From Stutzerimonas kunmingensis (GTDB lineage: Bacteria > Pseudomonadota > Gammaproteobacteria > Pseudomonadales > Pseudomonadaceae): a DNA stretch of 64,000 bases. Below the pieces are notes generated by a model that was not told the origin of the DNA, searched no databases, and saw only the letters and a list, made by a program, of their open reading frames with translations. The stretch spans positions 620,001 through 684,000 of the forward strand of contig NZ_PISM01000018.1 of assembly GCF_002929225.1 (NCBI RefSeq), read 5' to 3'. Both the position numbers and the translations under genes were made by a program. This document shows, piece by piece, positions 32,035 through 41,585 of this stretch; position 1 is the first letter of the stretch, and every line of letters starts with the position of its first letter.

Positions 32035-32466
32035 TTAGCTCAAGGCTTCCAGCGCGGCGCGCAAGCGCCCGGGAATGGCGACGGGACGGTTGCTTGCGCG
32101 TTCGACGAAGACATGCACGAAGCGGCCCGCGGCGCAGGCCTCCTGCTCACCCTCGCGGAAGATAGCCAGCTCGTATTGCACCGACGAGTTGCCCAGCCTG
32201 GCCACCCGCAGGCCGACCTCGATGACGTCCGGATAAGCGATCGACGCAAAGTAGTCGCAGGCGGAGCTGACCACGAAACCGACGATCTCACCGCCCTGGA
32301 TATCCAGCCCGCCCTGCTGGATCAGATAGTTGTTCACCGCGGTATCGAAGAAACCGTAATAGACGACGTTGTTCACGTGGCCATAGATATCGTTGTCGTG
32401 CCAGCGCGTGGTGATCGGCTGGAAATGCCGGTAATCGTGGCGCAGGTGCTTAGGTTGCTCAGGCAT
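32035..32466 (-). CDS. Acyl-CoA thioesterase, hotdog fold (4HBT type)
   Basis: A 143-residue cytosolic thioesterase. TTRWHDNDIYGHVNNVVYYGFFDTAVN is the 4-hydroxybenzoyl-CoA thioesterase signature (quoted in parts: catalytic Asp in WHDNDIYGHVNN). VVSSACDYFASIAYPD and LGNSSVQYELAIF follow. The substrate is probably an acyl-CoA. It lies 33 bases downstream of the iron alcohol dehydrogenase gene on the same strand, so they are likely cotranscribed. Confidence 0.85.
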   Translation of the reverse strand: MPEQPKHLRHDYRHFQPITTRWHDNDIYGHVNNVVYYGFFDTAVNNYLIQQGGLDIQGGEIVGFVVSSACDYFASIAYPDVIEVGLRVARLGNSSVQYELAIFREGEQEACAAGRFVHVFVERASNRPVAIPGRLRAALEALS

Positions 32467-32499
32467 GGGTGGTTTCCGCGTGCAGTAGTAAAAAGGCGC

Positions 32500-33663
32500 T
32501 CAATACGCCGCCTGATAGATTGCCAGCGCATCGGCTTCGGTGACTTCGCGCGGGTTGTTGACCAGCAGGCGCTGCTGCAGCATCGCCTCCTTGGCCAGCT
32601 GCGGCAGCATCTCCTCCGGCACGCCGGCATCGCGCAGCCGGGTCGGCAGGCCAACGCGTGCGCTCATCTGCTCGAACTCCTCGATCAGCTGTTCGGCGTA
32701 GGTCGAAGGGTCGTCCGTGCGCAGTCGGTCGCCGAGGATGATCGGCGCCAGCTCGCCGTAATGCGTGGTCGCCGCGCTGACGTTGAATCGCAGCACCTGC
32801 GGCAGTACCAGCGCGTTCGACAGCCCGTGCGGGATATGGAAATTGCCACCCAGCGGATAGGCCAGGGCATGCACCGCCGCTACTGGCGCATTGGCGAACG
32901 CCTGCCCTGCCAGGCACGCGCCGAGCAGCATGGCCTGACGCGCCTCCCGGTTGCTGCCTTTGTGCACCGCCTCGTCGAGGTTCGCCGCCAGCAGGCGCAG
33001 CGCCTCGCGAGCCAACAGGTCGGACATGGGGTTTTTCTTGAGCGCGCTGGTATAGGCCTCGATGGCGTGCACCATGGCGTCGATGCCAGTCGCTGCGGTG
33101 ACTGCAGGCGGCAGGCCAAGGGTGAGGTCGGCATCCAGCAATGCCAGATCGGGCAGCAACAGGGTCGATACCACACCCATCTTGGTCGTCTCGCCGGTGG
33201 TGATGATGGCGATCTGCGTGACTTCCGAGCCGGTGCCGGCGGTGGTCGGCACCTGAATAAGCGGCAGGCGCTGGCCCTTGGCATTGCCGACCCCGTAGAT
33301 ATCCTGCAGCGATTGGGCACAGGCCGGATGCGCCAGCAACGCCACCAGCTTGGCGACGTCCATGGAGCTGCCACCGCCGAAACCGATGATGAGATCGGCT
33401 CCCACTGCCCGAGCCTGCTCCACCGCCGTCATGACGATGTGTTCCGGCGGATCGGCGATGACCTGATCGTAGATCGCAACTGCCAAGCCTTCGCTTTCGA
33501 AGCCAGGCAAGACATCATTGAGCAGGCCGAAACGGGTGATGCCCGGATCGGTGACGACCAATACGGAACGCGCCCCGCGCTCCTTGCAGAGGCTAGCCAA
33601 ACGGCGAGAAGAGCCGGGCTCACAGATCAATTGCGCGGTTGTGGCAAAGCTGAACGGATGCAT
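32500..33663 (-). CDS. Iron-containing alcohol dehydrogenase
   Basis: A 387-residue group III alcohol dehydrogenase. The NAD(P)-binding stretch is GFGGGSSMDVAKLVALL and the catalytic centre PTTAGTGSEVTQIAIITT. Metal ligands are expected in GIDAMVHAIEAY (Asp and His), AVHALAYPLGG and HIPHGLSNALVLP, all present. The substrate is unknown; neighbours in acyl-CoA metabolism suggest an alcohol or hydroxyacid. A palindromic repeat lies upstream. Confidence 0.92.
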   Translation of the reverse strand: MHPFSFATTAQLICEPGSSRRLASLCKERGARSVLVVTDPGITRFGLLNDVLPGFESEGLAVAIYDQVIADPPEHIVMTAVEQARAVGADLIIGFGGGSSMDVAKLVALLAHPACAQSLQDIYGVGNAKGQRLPLIQVPTTAGTGSEVTQIAIITTGETTKMGVVSTLLLPDLALLDADLTLGLPPAVTAATGIDAMVHAIEAYTSALKKNPMSDLLAREALRLLAANLDEAVHKGSNREARQAMLLGACLAGQAFANAPVAAVHALAYPLGGNFHIPHGLSNALVLPQVLRFNVSAATTHYGELAPIILGDRLRTDDPSTYAEQLIEEFEQMSARVGLPTRLRDAGVPEEMLPQLAKEAMLQQRLLVNNPREVTEADALAIYQAAY

Positions 33664-33720
33664 GCTGCCTCCTGACTGTTTTTATTCGGCTTTGGCAAAG
33701 GCAGTCAACGTGAAAAAAGC

Positions 33721-33845
33721 GCCCTCACCCCAGCCCTCTCCCGGAGGGAGAGGGGGTAGTTCTGTGTTGTTGCCCAACCGCGGGGCCTGGCCCTCACTCG
33801 GTCGACCCCCTCTCCCCTTTGGGGAGAGGTGTAGTGGTGAGGGGC
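33721..33845. repeat. REP/BIME-like inverted-repeat element
   Basis: The outer arms GCCCTCACCCC (33721-33731) and GGTGAGGGGC (33836-33845) are complementary. Between them are two inner hairpins: CCCTCTCCC-GGAG-GGAGAGGG (about 33735-33754) and CTCTCCCC-TTT-GGGGAGAG (about 33810-33828). The CCCTCACCC/CCCTCTCCC vocabulary is that of repetitive extragenic palindromes common in many bacterial genomes. It lies between the acyl-CoA dehydrogenase stop and the alcohol dehydrogenase start. Confidence 0.85.
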
Positions 33846-33871
33846 TGTCGCACTCGCCCTTCCAACCTCAC

Positions 33872-35662
<1,791 letters not shown>

Positions 35663-35664
35663 GC

Positions 35665-36903
35665 TCAAGCCTCCTTCTTGTGGTCGGCGAAGCGGCCGCC
35701 AAGAGTGGCCAGGCTGTCGATCACCTCGGCAGGCTTCCAGTGCTCGCCGTGCTGCTGGGCCAAGGCATTCAGGCGATCACGAATGGCCGGCAGCCCCTGA
35801 CGATCGGCCCAGGTCATCGGCCCACCGACTTCGGCCGGGAAGCCGTAACCGTAGAGGTAGACGGTGTCGATATCGGCGCTGGACTCAGCCATGCCTTCCT
35901 CGAGGATCTTCGCACCTTCGTTGACGAGTGCCAGCAGGCAGCGCTCGAGGATTTCCTCACTGCCAATCTCGCGACGCTCATAGCCGAGCCGCTCGGACTC
36001 ACGCTGCACCAGCGCATCCACTTCAGGATCGTGCTCGGCCTGGCGACTGCCCTCGGCGTAGCGGTAGTAGCCCATGCGCGATTTCTGGCCGAAGCGGCCC
36101 AGTTCACAGAGACGATTGTCGACCTGCACCTCAGGCTCATCCTGGCCCTTGCCAGACAGTTCACGGGCGCGCCACTCCAGATCGATGCCGACCACGTCGT
36201 ACATGCGGAACGGGCCCATGGCGAAACCGAAGCCCTGCAGCGCGGCGTCCACCTGATGCGGGTAGGCGCCTTCGAGCAGCATCATCCGCGCCTCGCGCAC
36301 GTAGGTGGCGAGCATGCGGTTGCCGATGAAGCCCTGGCAGTTGCCGGCGATCACGCTGACCTTGCCCATGCGCTTGCCGAGTTCAGTGGACGCCTTGAGG
36401 ACGGCTTTGGAGGTCTCCGCGCCGCGGACGATTTCCAGCAATTTCATGATGTGTGCCGGGCTGAAGAAGTGCAGCCCCACCACCTGCTCCGGGCGTCCGG
36501 TAACGGCGGCAATGGCGTCGATGTCCAGTGCCGAGGTGTTGCTGGCGAGAATGCCTGTGGGCTTAACGATGCGGTCCAGTTCGCGGAAGATGGTCTGCTT
36601 TAGCTTGAGGTTCTCGTAAACGGCTTCGATCACCAGATCGACATCGGCTAACGCCTGATAATCGGCCGCTTTGCTGATGCAGGCGCGACGTGCAGCCGCC
36701 TGAGTCTCGTCGATCCGCCCCTGGCGGACGTTATGCGCGTAGGTGTCGGCCACGACGCCCAACGCCTGCTCCAGCATCTCGGAATTGTTGTCCAGCCACA
36801 GCACCTGCACACCGGTGTTGGCCAGGCTCATGACGATACCGCGGCCCATGGTGCCCGCGCCGATCACGGCGGCGGTCTGGATATCGAAGCGGTCTTGGCT
36901 CAT
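35665..36903 (-). CDS. 3-hydroxyacyl-CoA dehydrogenase
   Basis: A 412-residue NAD-dependent enzyme of beta-oxidation. The Rossmann motif is AAVIGAGTMGRGIVMSLANTG, with SNTSALDIDAIAAVTGRPEQ, VGLHFFSPAHIMKLLEIVRG and GNCQGFIGNRMLATYVREA. Two C-terminal 3HCDH domains are present. There is no hydratase domain, so it is the stand-alone form. ATG 36903 (MSQDRFDIQT) is chosen. It is an operon with the acyl-CoA dehydrogenase and divergent from a LysR gene. Confidence 0.93.
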   Translation of the reverse strand: MSQDRFDIQTAAVIGAGTMGRGIVMSLANTGVQVLWLDNNSEMLEQALGVVADTYAHNVRQGRIDETQAAARRACISKAADYQALADVDLVIEAVYENLKLKQTIFRELDRIVKPTGILASNTSALDIDAIAAVTGRPEQVVGLHFFSPAHIMKLLEIVRGAETSKAVLKASTELGKRMGKVSVIAGNCQGFIGNRMLATYVREARMMLLEGAYPHQVDAALQGFGFAMGPFRMYDVVGIDLEWRARELSGKGQDEPEVQVDNRLCELGRFGQKSRMGYYRYAEGSRQAEHDPEVDALVQRESERLGYERREIGSEEILERCLLALVNEGAKILEEGMAESSADIDTVYLYGYGFPAEVGGPMTWADRQGLPAIRDRLNALAQQHGEHWKPAEVIDSLATLGGRFADHKKEA

Positions 36904-37005
36904 TGCAGATGTCCTCGTTGCAAGGCTGGAAAAACTGGAGACCAACCATAGACGAAGACGCTACTATTTTTGAAATTTAGTCTTGTGATGTTTCGGATTC
37001 ATCGA
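36904..37005. promoter_or_regulatory. Divergent promoter region, beta-oxidation operon / LysR
   Basis: A 102-base gap between divergent starts contains an AT-rich core (CTATTTTTGAAATTTAG, about 36964-36980) flanked by AAGAC (36955) and GTCTT (36980). It probably holds the promoters of both genes and a LysR-binding site; no exact boxes are claimed. Confidence 0.4.
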
Positions 37006-37905
37006 ATGAATACCTACAACTTCGACCTCAACCTGCTCCGCGTGCTGGATGCCCTGCTGCGCGAGCGCAACGTCTCGCGTGCCGCCGAGCGCCTGTCGTT
37101 AAGCCAGCCGGCGGTCAGCAATGCCCTGGCCCGCTTGCGCGAACTACTCGACGACCCGTTGCTGGTGCGTGCCGGCCGAGCCATGCAGCCGACACCAAGG
37201 GCGCTGGCACTGGAAGCTCCGATCCGCCACGCGCTGCAGCAGATCGAGCACAGCCTGATTGCCGGCGAAGCCTTCGATCCGGCGCGCAGCCACCAGCGTT
37301 TCCGCATCGCCGTGACCGACTATGTGGAGCTGATCTGCATGCCCGCGCTGATGCGGCGCCTGGCCGAGCACGCACCCGGCATCCAGCTGGCGATCCAGCA
37401 CCTGACGCCGACGCTGCCAGTCGAAGCGCTGGACAACGGCGAGGTCGACCTGGTGCTCGGGCGCTTTCTCGAGGTGCCGTCACGCTTTCACGTACGTCGC
37501 TGGGCCAGCGAGACGCTGCAGGTGGCGGTGCGGCGCGACCACCCGCTGCTGACGGCGGGGCTGGATCTGGATGCCTTTCTGCGCCTGCGTCACCTGTGGG
37601 TGCATGGTGGCCAGACCCGCGGCATGGTCGACCAGTGGCTGGAAGCCCAAGGGCTTGAACGCAAGGTCGTCTACACCACGCCGAACTACCTGCAGGCCGC
37701 GCATATCGTCGCCAGCAGCGACCTCGCTGCCGTACTGCCGACCCAGTTGGCGCGCTATTTCGCCACGCTGCTACCCCTGCAAACCTTCGATCTGCCGTTC
37801 GATCTCGGCACCTTCGCGCTGGATATCGTCAGCGTCGCACAGCGACAGAACGACTCGGCGCTGCAATGGCTGATCGAACAGATCGACGCCGTGGCGCCTG
37901 GCTGA
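37006..37905 (+). CDS. LysR family transcriptional regulator
   Basis: A 299-residue LysR regulator. The winged helix-turn-helix spans residues 5-65 (LLRERNVSRAAERLSLSQPA, VSNALARLRELLDDPLLVR), followed by an effector-binding domain in the style of NodD/PcaQ-type proteins (FRIAVTDYVELICMPALMRR). ATG 37006 (MNTYNFDLNLLRVLDALL) is chosen over a 12-residue longer frame. Being divergent from the acyl-CoA/hydroxyacyl-CoA dehydrogenase operon, it probably controls it; the effector is unknown. Confidence 0.88.
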   Translation: MNTYNFDLNLLRVLDALLRERNVSRAAERLSLSQPAVSNALARLRELLDDPLLVRAGRAMQPTPRALALEAPIRHALQQIEHSLIAGEAFDPARSHQRFRIAVTDYVELICMPALMRRLAEHAPGIQLAIQHLTPTLPVEALDNGEVDLVLGRFLEVPSRFHVRRWASETLQVAVRRDHPLLTAGLDLDAFLRLRHLWVHGGQTRGMVDQWLEAQGLERKVVYTTPNYLQAAHIVASSDLAAVLPTQLARYFATLLPLQTFDLPFDLGTFALDIVSVAQRQNDSALQWLIEQIDAVAPG

Positions 37906-38101
37906 GGCGCGAATCGAGCGCAACGAATCTCACGCCTGGCTAATATCCATTTGCTAGTATCTCCCAGCTTTTCCGTCGGGAATTTCCCGAAAGCAGGCGA
38001 CTGCGGCCGGCTGCGCGGAACATCGCAGCAAGGTGGATATCTACTCTTGCTAATGCGCCATGGTGAACATGGACGATCAAATCAAATCCGGAGCTAGACC
38101 T

Positions 38102-38950
38102 ATGGCGGCCCTGCTGCAACGTACCACCGACACCATCACTCGCAATCAGGCCGAACTGCTCAGCAGCTGGAAGTCCGACCTGCAGAATCTGGGCGGCTAT
38201 CACAACGTCAAGCCCGAAGAACTGGCCCAGCAGACCGTCGACTTCATCCGTCAGCTGATCAGCGGAACGGCAGACGGCTCGGCCGATATCAACGGTCCGG
38301 CCTGGGACAGCATGCGCCTGTACCTGGAAAAACTCTCGCGCAGCCGCGCCCTGCTTGGCATGGATTCGCAACAGACCGCTGGTTTCATCTTCGCCATCAA
38401 GCGTCCGCTGATGACCCTGCTGCAGAGCGAATACGCCAACGAACCGGCAGTATTCGCCGAGCAGCTGTGGGCGGTATCCGAGCTGATCGACAGCCTCGGG
38501 CTTTACACCGTGCGCACCTTCCAGAAGTCCCGCGAAGAAGTGATCAAGCGTCAGCAGGAAGAGTTGCTGGAGCTGTCGACCCCGGTGGTCAAGCTGTGGG
38601 ACGGCGTGCTCGCCCTGCCGATGATCGGCACCCTCGACTCGCAGCGCACCCAGGTGGTGATGGAGTCGCTGCTGCAGCGCATCGTCGATACCGGTTCGGA
38701 AATCGCCATCATCGATATCACCGGTGTGCCGACGGTCGACACCCTGGTCGCCCAACATCTGCTGAAGACGGTCACCGCGATTCGCCTGATGGGTGCCGAC
38801 TGCATCATCAGCGGCGTGCGTCCACAGATCGCGCAGACCATCGTGCACCTGGGCCTGGACCTGCAAGGCATCGTCACCAAGGCCAGCCTGGCCGACGCCC
38901 TGGCCCTGGCCCTGCGCCGTTCCGGCCTCACCGTGACGAAGGCCGTCTAA
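38102..38950 (+). CDS. rsbR: Stressosome scaffold/sensor RsbR-like
   Basis: A 282-residue protein with an N-terminal RsbRD_N sensor domain (about 1-150, helical, possibly globin-like) and a C-terminal STAS domain. DITGVPTVDT in the STAS domain is the RsbR phosphorylation region, with Thr in the positions of B. subtilis RsbR T171 and nearby. RsbR co-assembles with RsbS into the stressosome and sequesters RsbT. ATG 38102 is preferred because GGAG lies 8 bases upstream; ATGs at 38060 and 38069 lack a ribosome site. The stop overlaps rsbS by one base. Confidence 0.9.
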   Translation: MAALLQRTTDTITRNQAELLSSWKSDLQNLGGYHNVKPEELAQQTVDFIRQLISGTADGSADINGPAWDSMRLYLEKLSRSRALLGMDSQQTAGFIFAIKRPLMTLLQSEYANEPAVFAEQLWAVSELIDSLGLYTVRTFQKSREEVIKRQQEELLELSTPVVKLWDGVLALPMIGTLDSQRTQVVMESLLQRIVDTGSEIAIIDITGVPTVDTLVAQHLLKTVTAIRLMGADCIISGVRPQIAQTIVHLGLDLQGIVTKASLADALALALRRSGLTVTKAV

Positions 38951-39312
38951 TGGATCGCATACCCATTCTGCGGATGGGCGAGTTTCTGCTCGTCACCATC
39001 CAGGTCGACATGCACGACCAACTGGCGATGACCCTGCAGGACGACCTGGCCGAACGCATCAGCGCGACGTCGGCAAAGGCCGTGCTGATCGATATCTCCG
39101 CACTGGACATGGTCGACTCCTTCATCGGCCGCATGATCGGCACCATCTCCGGCCTGTCACGGATCATGGACGCCGAGACCGTGGTAGTCGGCATGCAACC
39201 GGCCGTGGCCATCACCCTGGTCGAACTCGGCCTCGACCTCCCCGGCGTCAGCACCGCGTTGAACGTCGAGCGCGGCATGCAGCTGCTGCGCGCCCGCGTG
39301 GCCGCGCAATGA
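38950..39312 (+). CDS. rsbS: Stressosome STAS protein RsbS-like
   Basis: A 120-residue single STAS domain. DISALDMVDSFIGRMIG carries the Ser that RsbT phosphorylates (the DS pair, matching B. subtilis Ser59), and LGLDLPGVSTALNVERGMQLL closes the fold. It forms the stressosome core with RsbR. It overlaps the rsbR stop by one base and the rsbT start by 4, so it is translationally coupled. Confidence 0.93.
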   Translation: MDRIPILRMGEFLLVTIQVDMHDQLAMTLQDDLAERISATSAKAVLIDISALDMVDSFIGRMIGTISGLSRIMDAETVVVGMQPAVAITLVELGLDLPGVSTALNVERGMQLLRARVAAQ

Positions 39313-39713
39313 TCGTGCGCAGCAGCGGCAGCCAGCCGGTGCGCCTCGAACAGGATGTCGTGCTGGCGCGGCAGACCGTGCGCAAGCTGACCCAGGAATG
39401 CGCCATGCGCCTGATCGACCAGACCAAGCTGGTCACCGCGGTCAGCGAGCTGGCGCGCAACACCGTGGTCTACGGTGGCGGCGGCGACATGGACTGGCAG
39501 CTGATCGAGGACGGCACGCGGGTCGGCGTACGCCTGACCTTCCGCGACGAAGGCCCGGGCATCGCCGACATCAAACTGGCCATGACCGACGGCTGGACGT
39601 CCGGTAGCGGCCTCGGCCTGGGCCTGACCGGCGCCAAGCGGCTGGTTGACGAGTTCGAACTCGACAGCACGGTCGGCGCGGGCACCCGAATCACCATCAC
39701 GCGGTGGACATGA
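39309..39713 (+). CDS. rsbT: Stressosome serine/threonine kinase RsbT-like
   Basis: A 134-residue GHKL-type kinase that phosphorylates RsbR and RsbS and, once released, activates an output partner. The ATP site is SELARNTVVYGG (N-box), FRDEGPGIADI and SGLGLGLTGAKRLVDEF. The length matches B. subtilis RsbT (about 133). In Firmicutes RsbT activates the RsbU phosphatase; the candidate partner here is the fused protein encoded next. It overlaps that gene by 4 bases. Confidence 0.93.
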   Translation: MIVRSSGSQPVRLEQDVVLARQTVRKLTQECAMRLIDQTKLVTAVSELARNTVVYGGGGDMDWQLIEDGTRVGVRLTFRDEGPGIADIKLAMTDGWTSGSGLGLGLTGAKRLVDEFELDSTVGAGTRITITRWT

Positions 39714-40720
39714 ACGTTCAGGGAAGCGTCACCCAGGTCCTGCTGATCGAAGACAACAGCCAGATCGGCCACGCCCGCCGGGTCGCCCAGCGGCTGGCCG
39801 AACAGCACGACTTCGACACCAACGATGCCGGGCGCGTCGCCCTGCTCGCCACCGAGCTGGGCAGTAACCTGCTCAAGCACGCCGGGCGCGGCGAACTGCA
39901 CCTTCGCGTAATTCCTGGACGAGAGGGGCGCGGCGTCGAAATCATCGCGGTCGACCGCGGACCGGGCTTCGACCTCGATCAATGCCTGACCGACGGATTT
40001 TCCACCCGCGGCACCCAGGGCATCGGGCTCGGCGCGCTGGCGCGTCAGGCCCAGGTGTTCGATGCCTATTCCGATACCCGCGGCTCGGTGGTGCTGGCGC
40101 AGCTGTTTCCTCGCGGCGCGCAGCCGCCGCCGTGGCGCTACGGCGTCAGTCAGCATCCCTATCCAGGCGAAACAGCCTGTGGCGACGCCTGGCAGCTGGC
40201 CTTCGATGGGCAGCGCTGCAGTGCCCTGGTCATCGATGGCATCGGCCATGGCGAGCTTGCCCAGCAGGCCGCGCTGGCAGGTGCGGTGGCGTTTGCAGAA
40301 TCCCCACTGGATTCCCCCTTCGCCCTGTTCAGCAACATGCACCAGGCGATGAACGGCACTCGCGGCGGCGCCGCAGCCATCGCGCACTTCGACGGCCAGC
40401 GTCAGACGCTGGATTTCGCCGGCATCGGCAATATCGGCGCCAGCCTGATCGCTAGCGAGGGCTCGCGTGGCCTGGCCTCGCATCCCGGCATCGTCGGCGT
40501 GCGCTTTCGCAAGGCGCATGTCTTCGACTACCCGCTGGGCGAGGCGCGGCTCCTGGTGCTCTACAGCGATGGCCTGCAAACACGCTGGAATCTGCGCGAC
40601 TACCCCGGTCTCGTTCACCGTCACCCGGCCATCATTGCCGCACTGCTGCATCGCGACTTCTGCCGCGGTCGCGACGACGTGACCGTGCTGGCACTCAATC
40701 TGGAGGCTCCCCGTGGCTGA
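39710..40720 (+). CDS. Fused HATPase (RsbW/RsbT-like) and PP2C/SpoIIE phosphatase (RsbX-like)
   Basis: A 336-residue protein. Residues about 1-135 form a GHKL ATPase domain (VALLATELGSNLLKHAG, DRGPGFDLDQ, GIGLGALARQAQVF). Residues about 145-335 form a PP2C/SpoIIE phosphatase (ACGDAW, ALVIDGIGHGELAQ, YSDGLQTRW, GRDDVTVLAL). In Gram-negative stressosome loci the X position is a phosphatase that resets RsbR/RsbS; here it is fused to a kinase-like domain. It overlaps rsbT by 4 bases and the next kinase by 8. No sigma factor or anti-anti-sigma partner is adjacent. Confidence 0.85.
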   Translation: MNVQGSVTQVLLIEDNSQIGHARRVAQRLAEQHDFDTNDAGRVALLATELGSNLLKHAGRGELHLRVIPGREGRGVEIIAVDRGPGFDLDQCLTDGFSTRGTQGIGLGALARQAQVFDAYSDTRGSVVLAQLFPRGAQPPPWRYGVSQHPYPGETACGDAWQLAFDGQRCSALVIDGIGHGELAQQAALAGAVAFAESPLDSPFALFSNMHQAMNGTRGGAAAIAHFDGQRQTLDFAGIGNIGASLIASEGSRGLASHPGIVGVRFRKAHVFDYPLGEARLLVLYSDGLQTRWNLRDYPGLVHRHPAIIAALLHRDFCRGRDDVTVLALNLEAPRG

Positions 40721-41585
40721 TCCGACGTCCCCCGAGACCGGCGACGCCGGCCAGCTCGAACAGCTGCGCCGGGCGAATGAATCGCTGCGCGCCGAACTGG
40801 AAGAAACCAATCAGGGTGTACTGGCGCTGTATGCCGAGCTGGACACCCAGGCCGAGCAGCTGCGCCAGGCCTCGGACCTGAAGAGTCGCTTTCTGTCGTA
40901 CATGAGCCACGAGTTCCGTACGCCGCTGGGCTCGATCCTCAGCATCACCCGCCTGCTCAGCGACGAACTGGACGGCCCGTTGAGCCCGGAACAGCACACG
41001 CAGGTGCGTTTCGTCAGCTCGGCCGCCAGCGAGCTGAGCGAAATGGTCGATGATCTGCTCGACCTGGCCAAGATCGAAGCCGGCCGCGTCAGCATTTCCC
41101 CGGCCTGGTTCGACATGCTCGACTTGTTCTCGGCGTTGCGCGGCATGTTCCGCCCCATCGTCGAGGGCTCGCCGATCGACCTCATCTTCGAAGAGCCCGA
41201 AGGCATTCCGCGGCTCTATACCGATGACAAGAAGCTGGCGCAGATCCTGCGCAACTTCATCTCCAACGCGGTGAAGTTCACGCCTCAGGGGGTGGTGCGC
41301 GTGTCGGCACGGATGGAAAACCCGCAGCAGGTCCGCTTCGCCGTCAGCGACACCGGTATCGGCATTGCCCCCGAGCTGCACGACCGGCTTTTCGAAGATT
41401 TCGCCCAGGTCGACTCACCGCTGCAGAAGCGCCTGCGCGGAACCGGCCTCGGCCTGGCGTTATGCAAGCGTTTCGCCGAACTGCTCGGCGGCCGTGTCGG
41501 TGTGGAAAGCGAACCAGGCAAGGGCTCAGAGTTCTATGTAGTTCTGCCTCTGGCGATTGATACGGAGCCTTCCGATGGAGCGTGA
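40713..41585 (+). CDS. Cytosolic sensor histidine kinase (stressosome output)
   Basis: A 290-residue kinase: an N-terminal coiled coil (about 12-55), HisKA with SHEFRTPLGSIL (His66), and an ATPase domain (NFISNAVKFTPQ, SDTGIGIAPE, GTGLGLALCKRFAELLGG). There is no sensor or membrane segment, so its input should come through protein contact, plausibly with RsbT. The start is GTG 40713, inside the end of the previous gene. It probably phosphorylates the downstream hybrid protein. Confidence 0.88.
   Translation: MADPTSPETGDAGQLEQLRRANESLRAELEETNQGVLALYAELDTQAEQLRQASDLKSRFLSYMSHEFRTPLGSILSITRLLSDELDGPLSPEQHTQVRFVSSAASELSEMVDDLLDLAKIEAGRVSISPAWFDMLDLFSALRGMFRPIVEGSPIDLIFEEPEGIPRLYTDDKKLAQILRNFISNAVKFTPQGVVRVSARMENPQQVRFAVSDTGIGIAPELHDRLFEDFAQVDSPLQKRLRGTGLGLALCKRFAELLGGRVGVESEPGKGSEFYVVLPLAIDTEPSDGA

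Noticed and set aside
38060..38101. Longer rsbR from ATG 38060 or 38069
   Set aside because: Neither has a ribosome site, whereas GGAG is well placed before ATG 38102.
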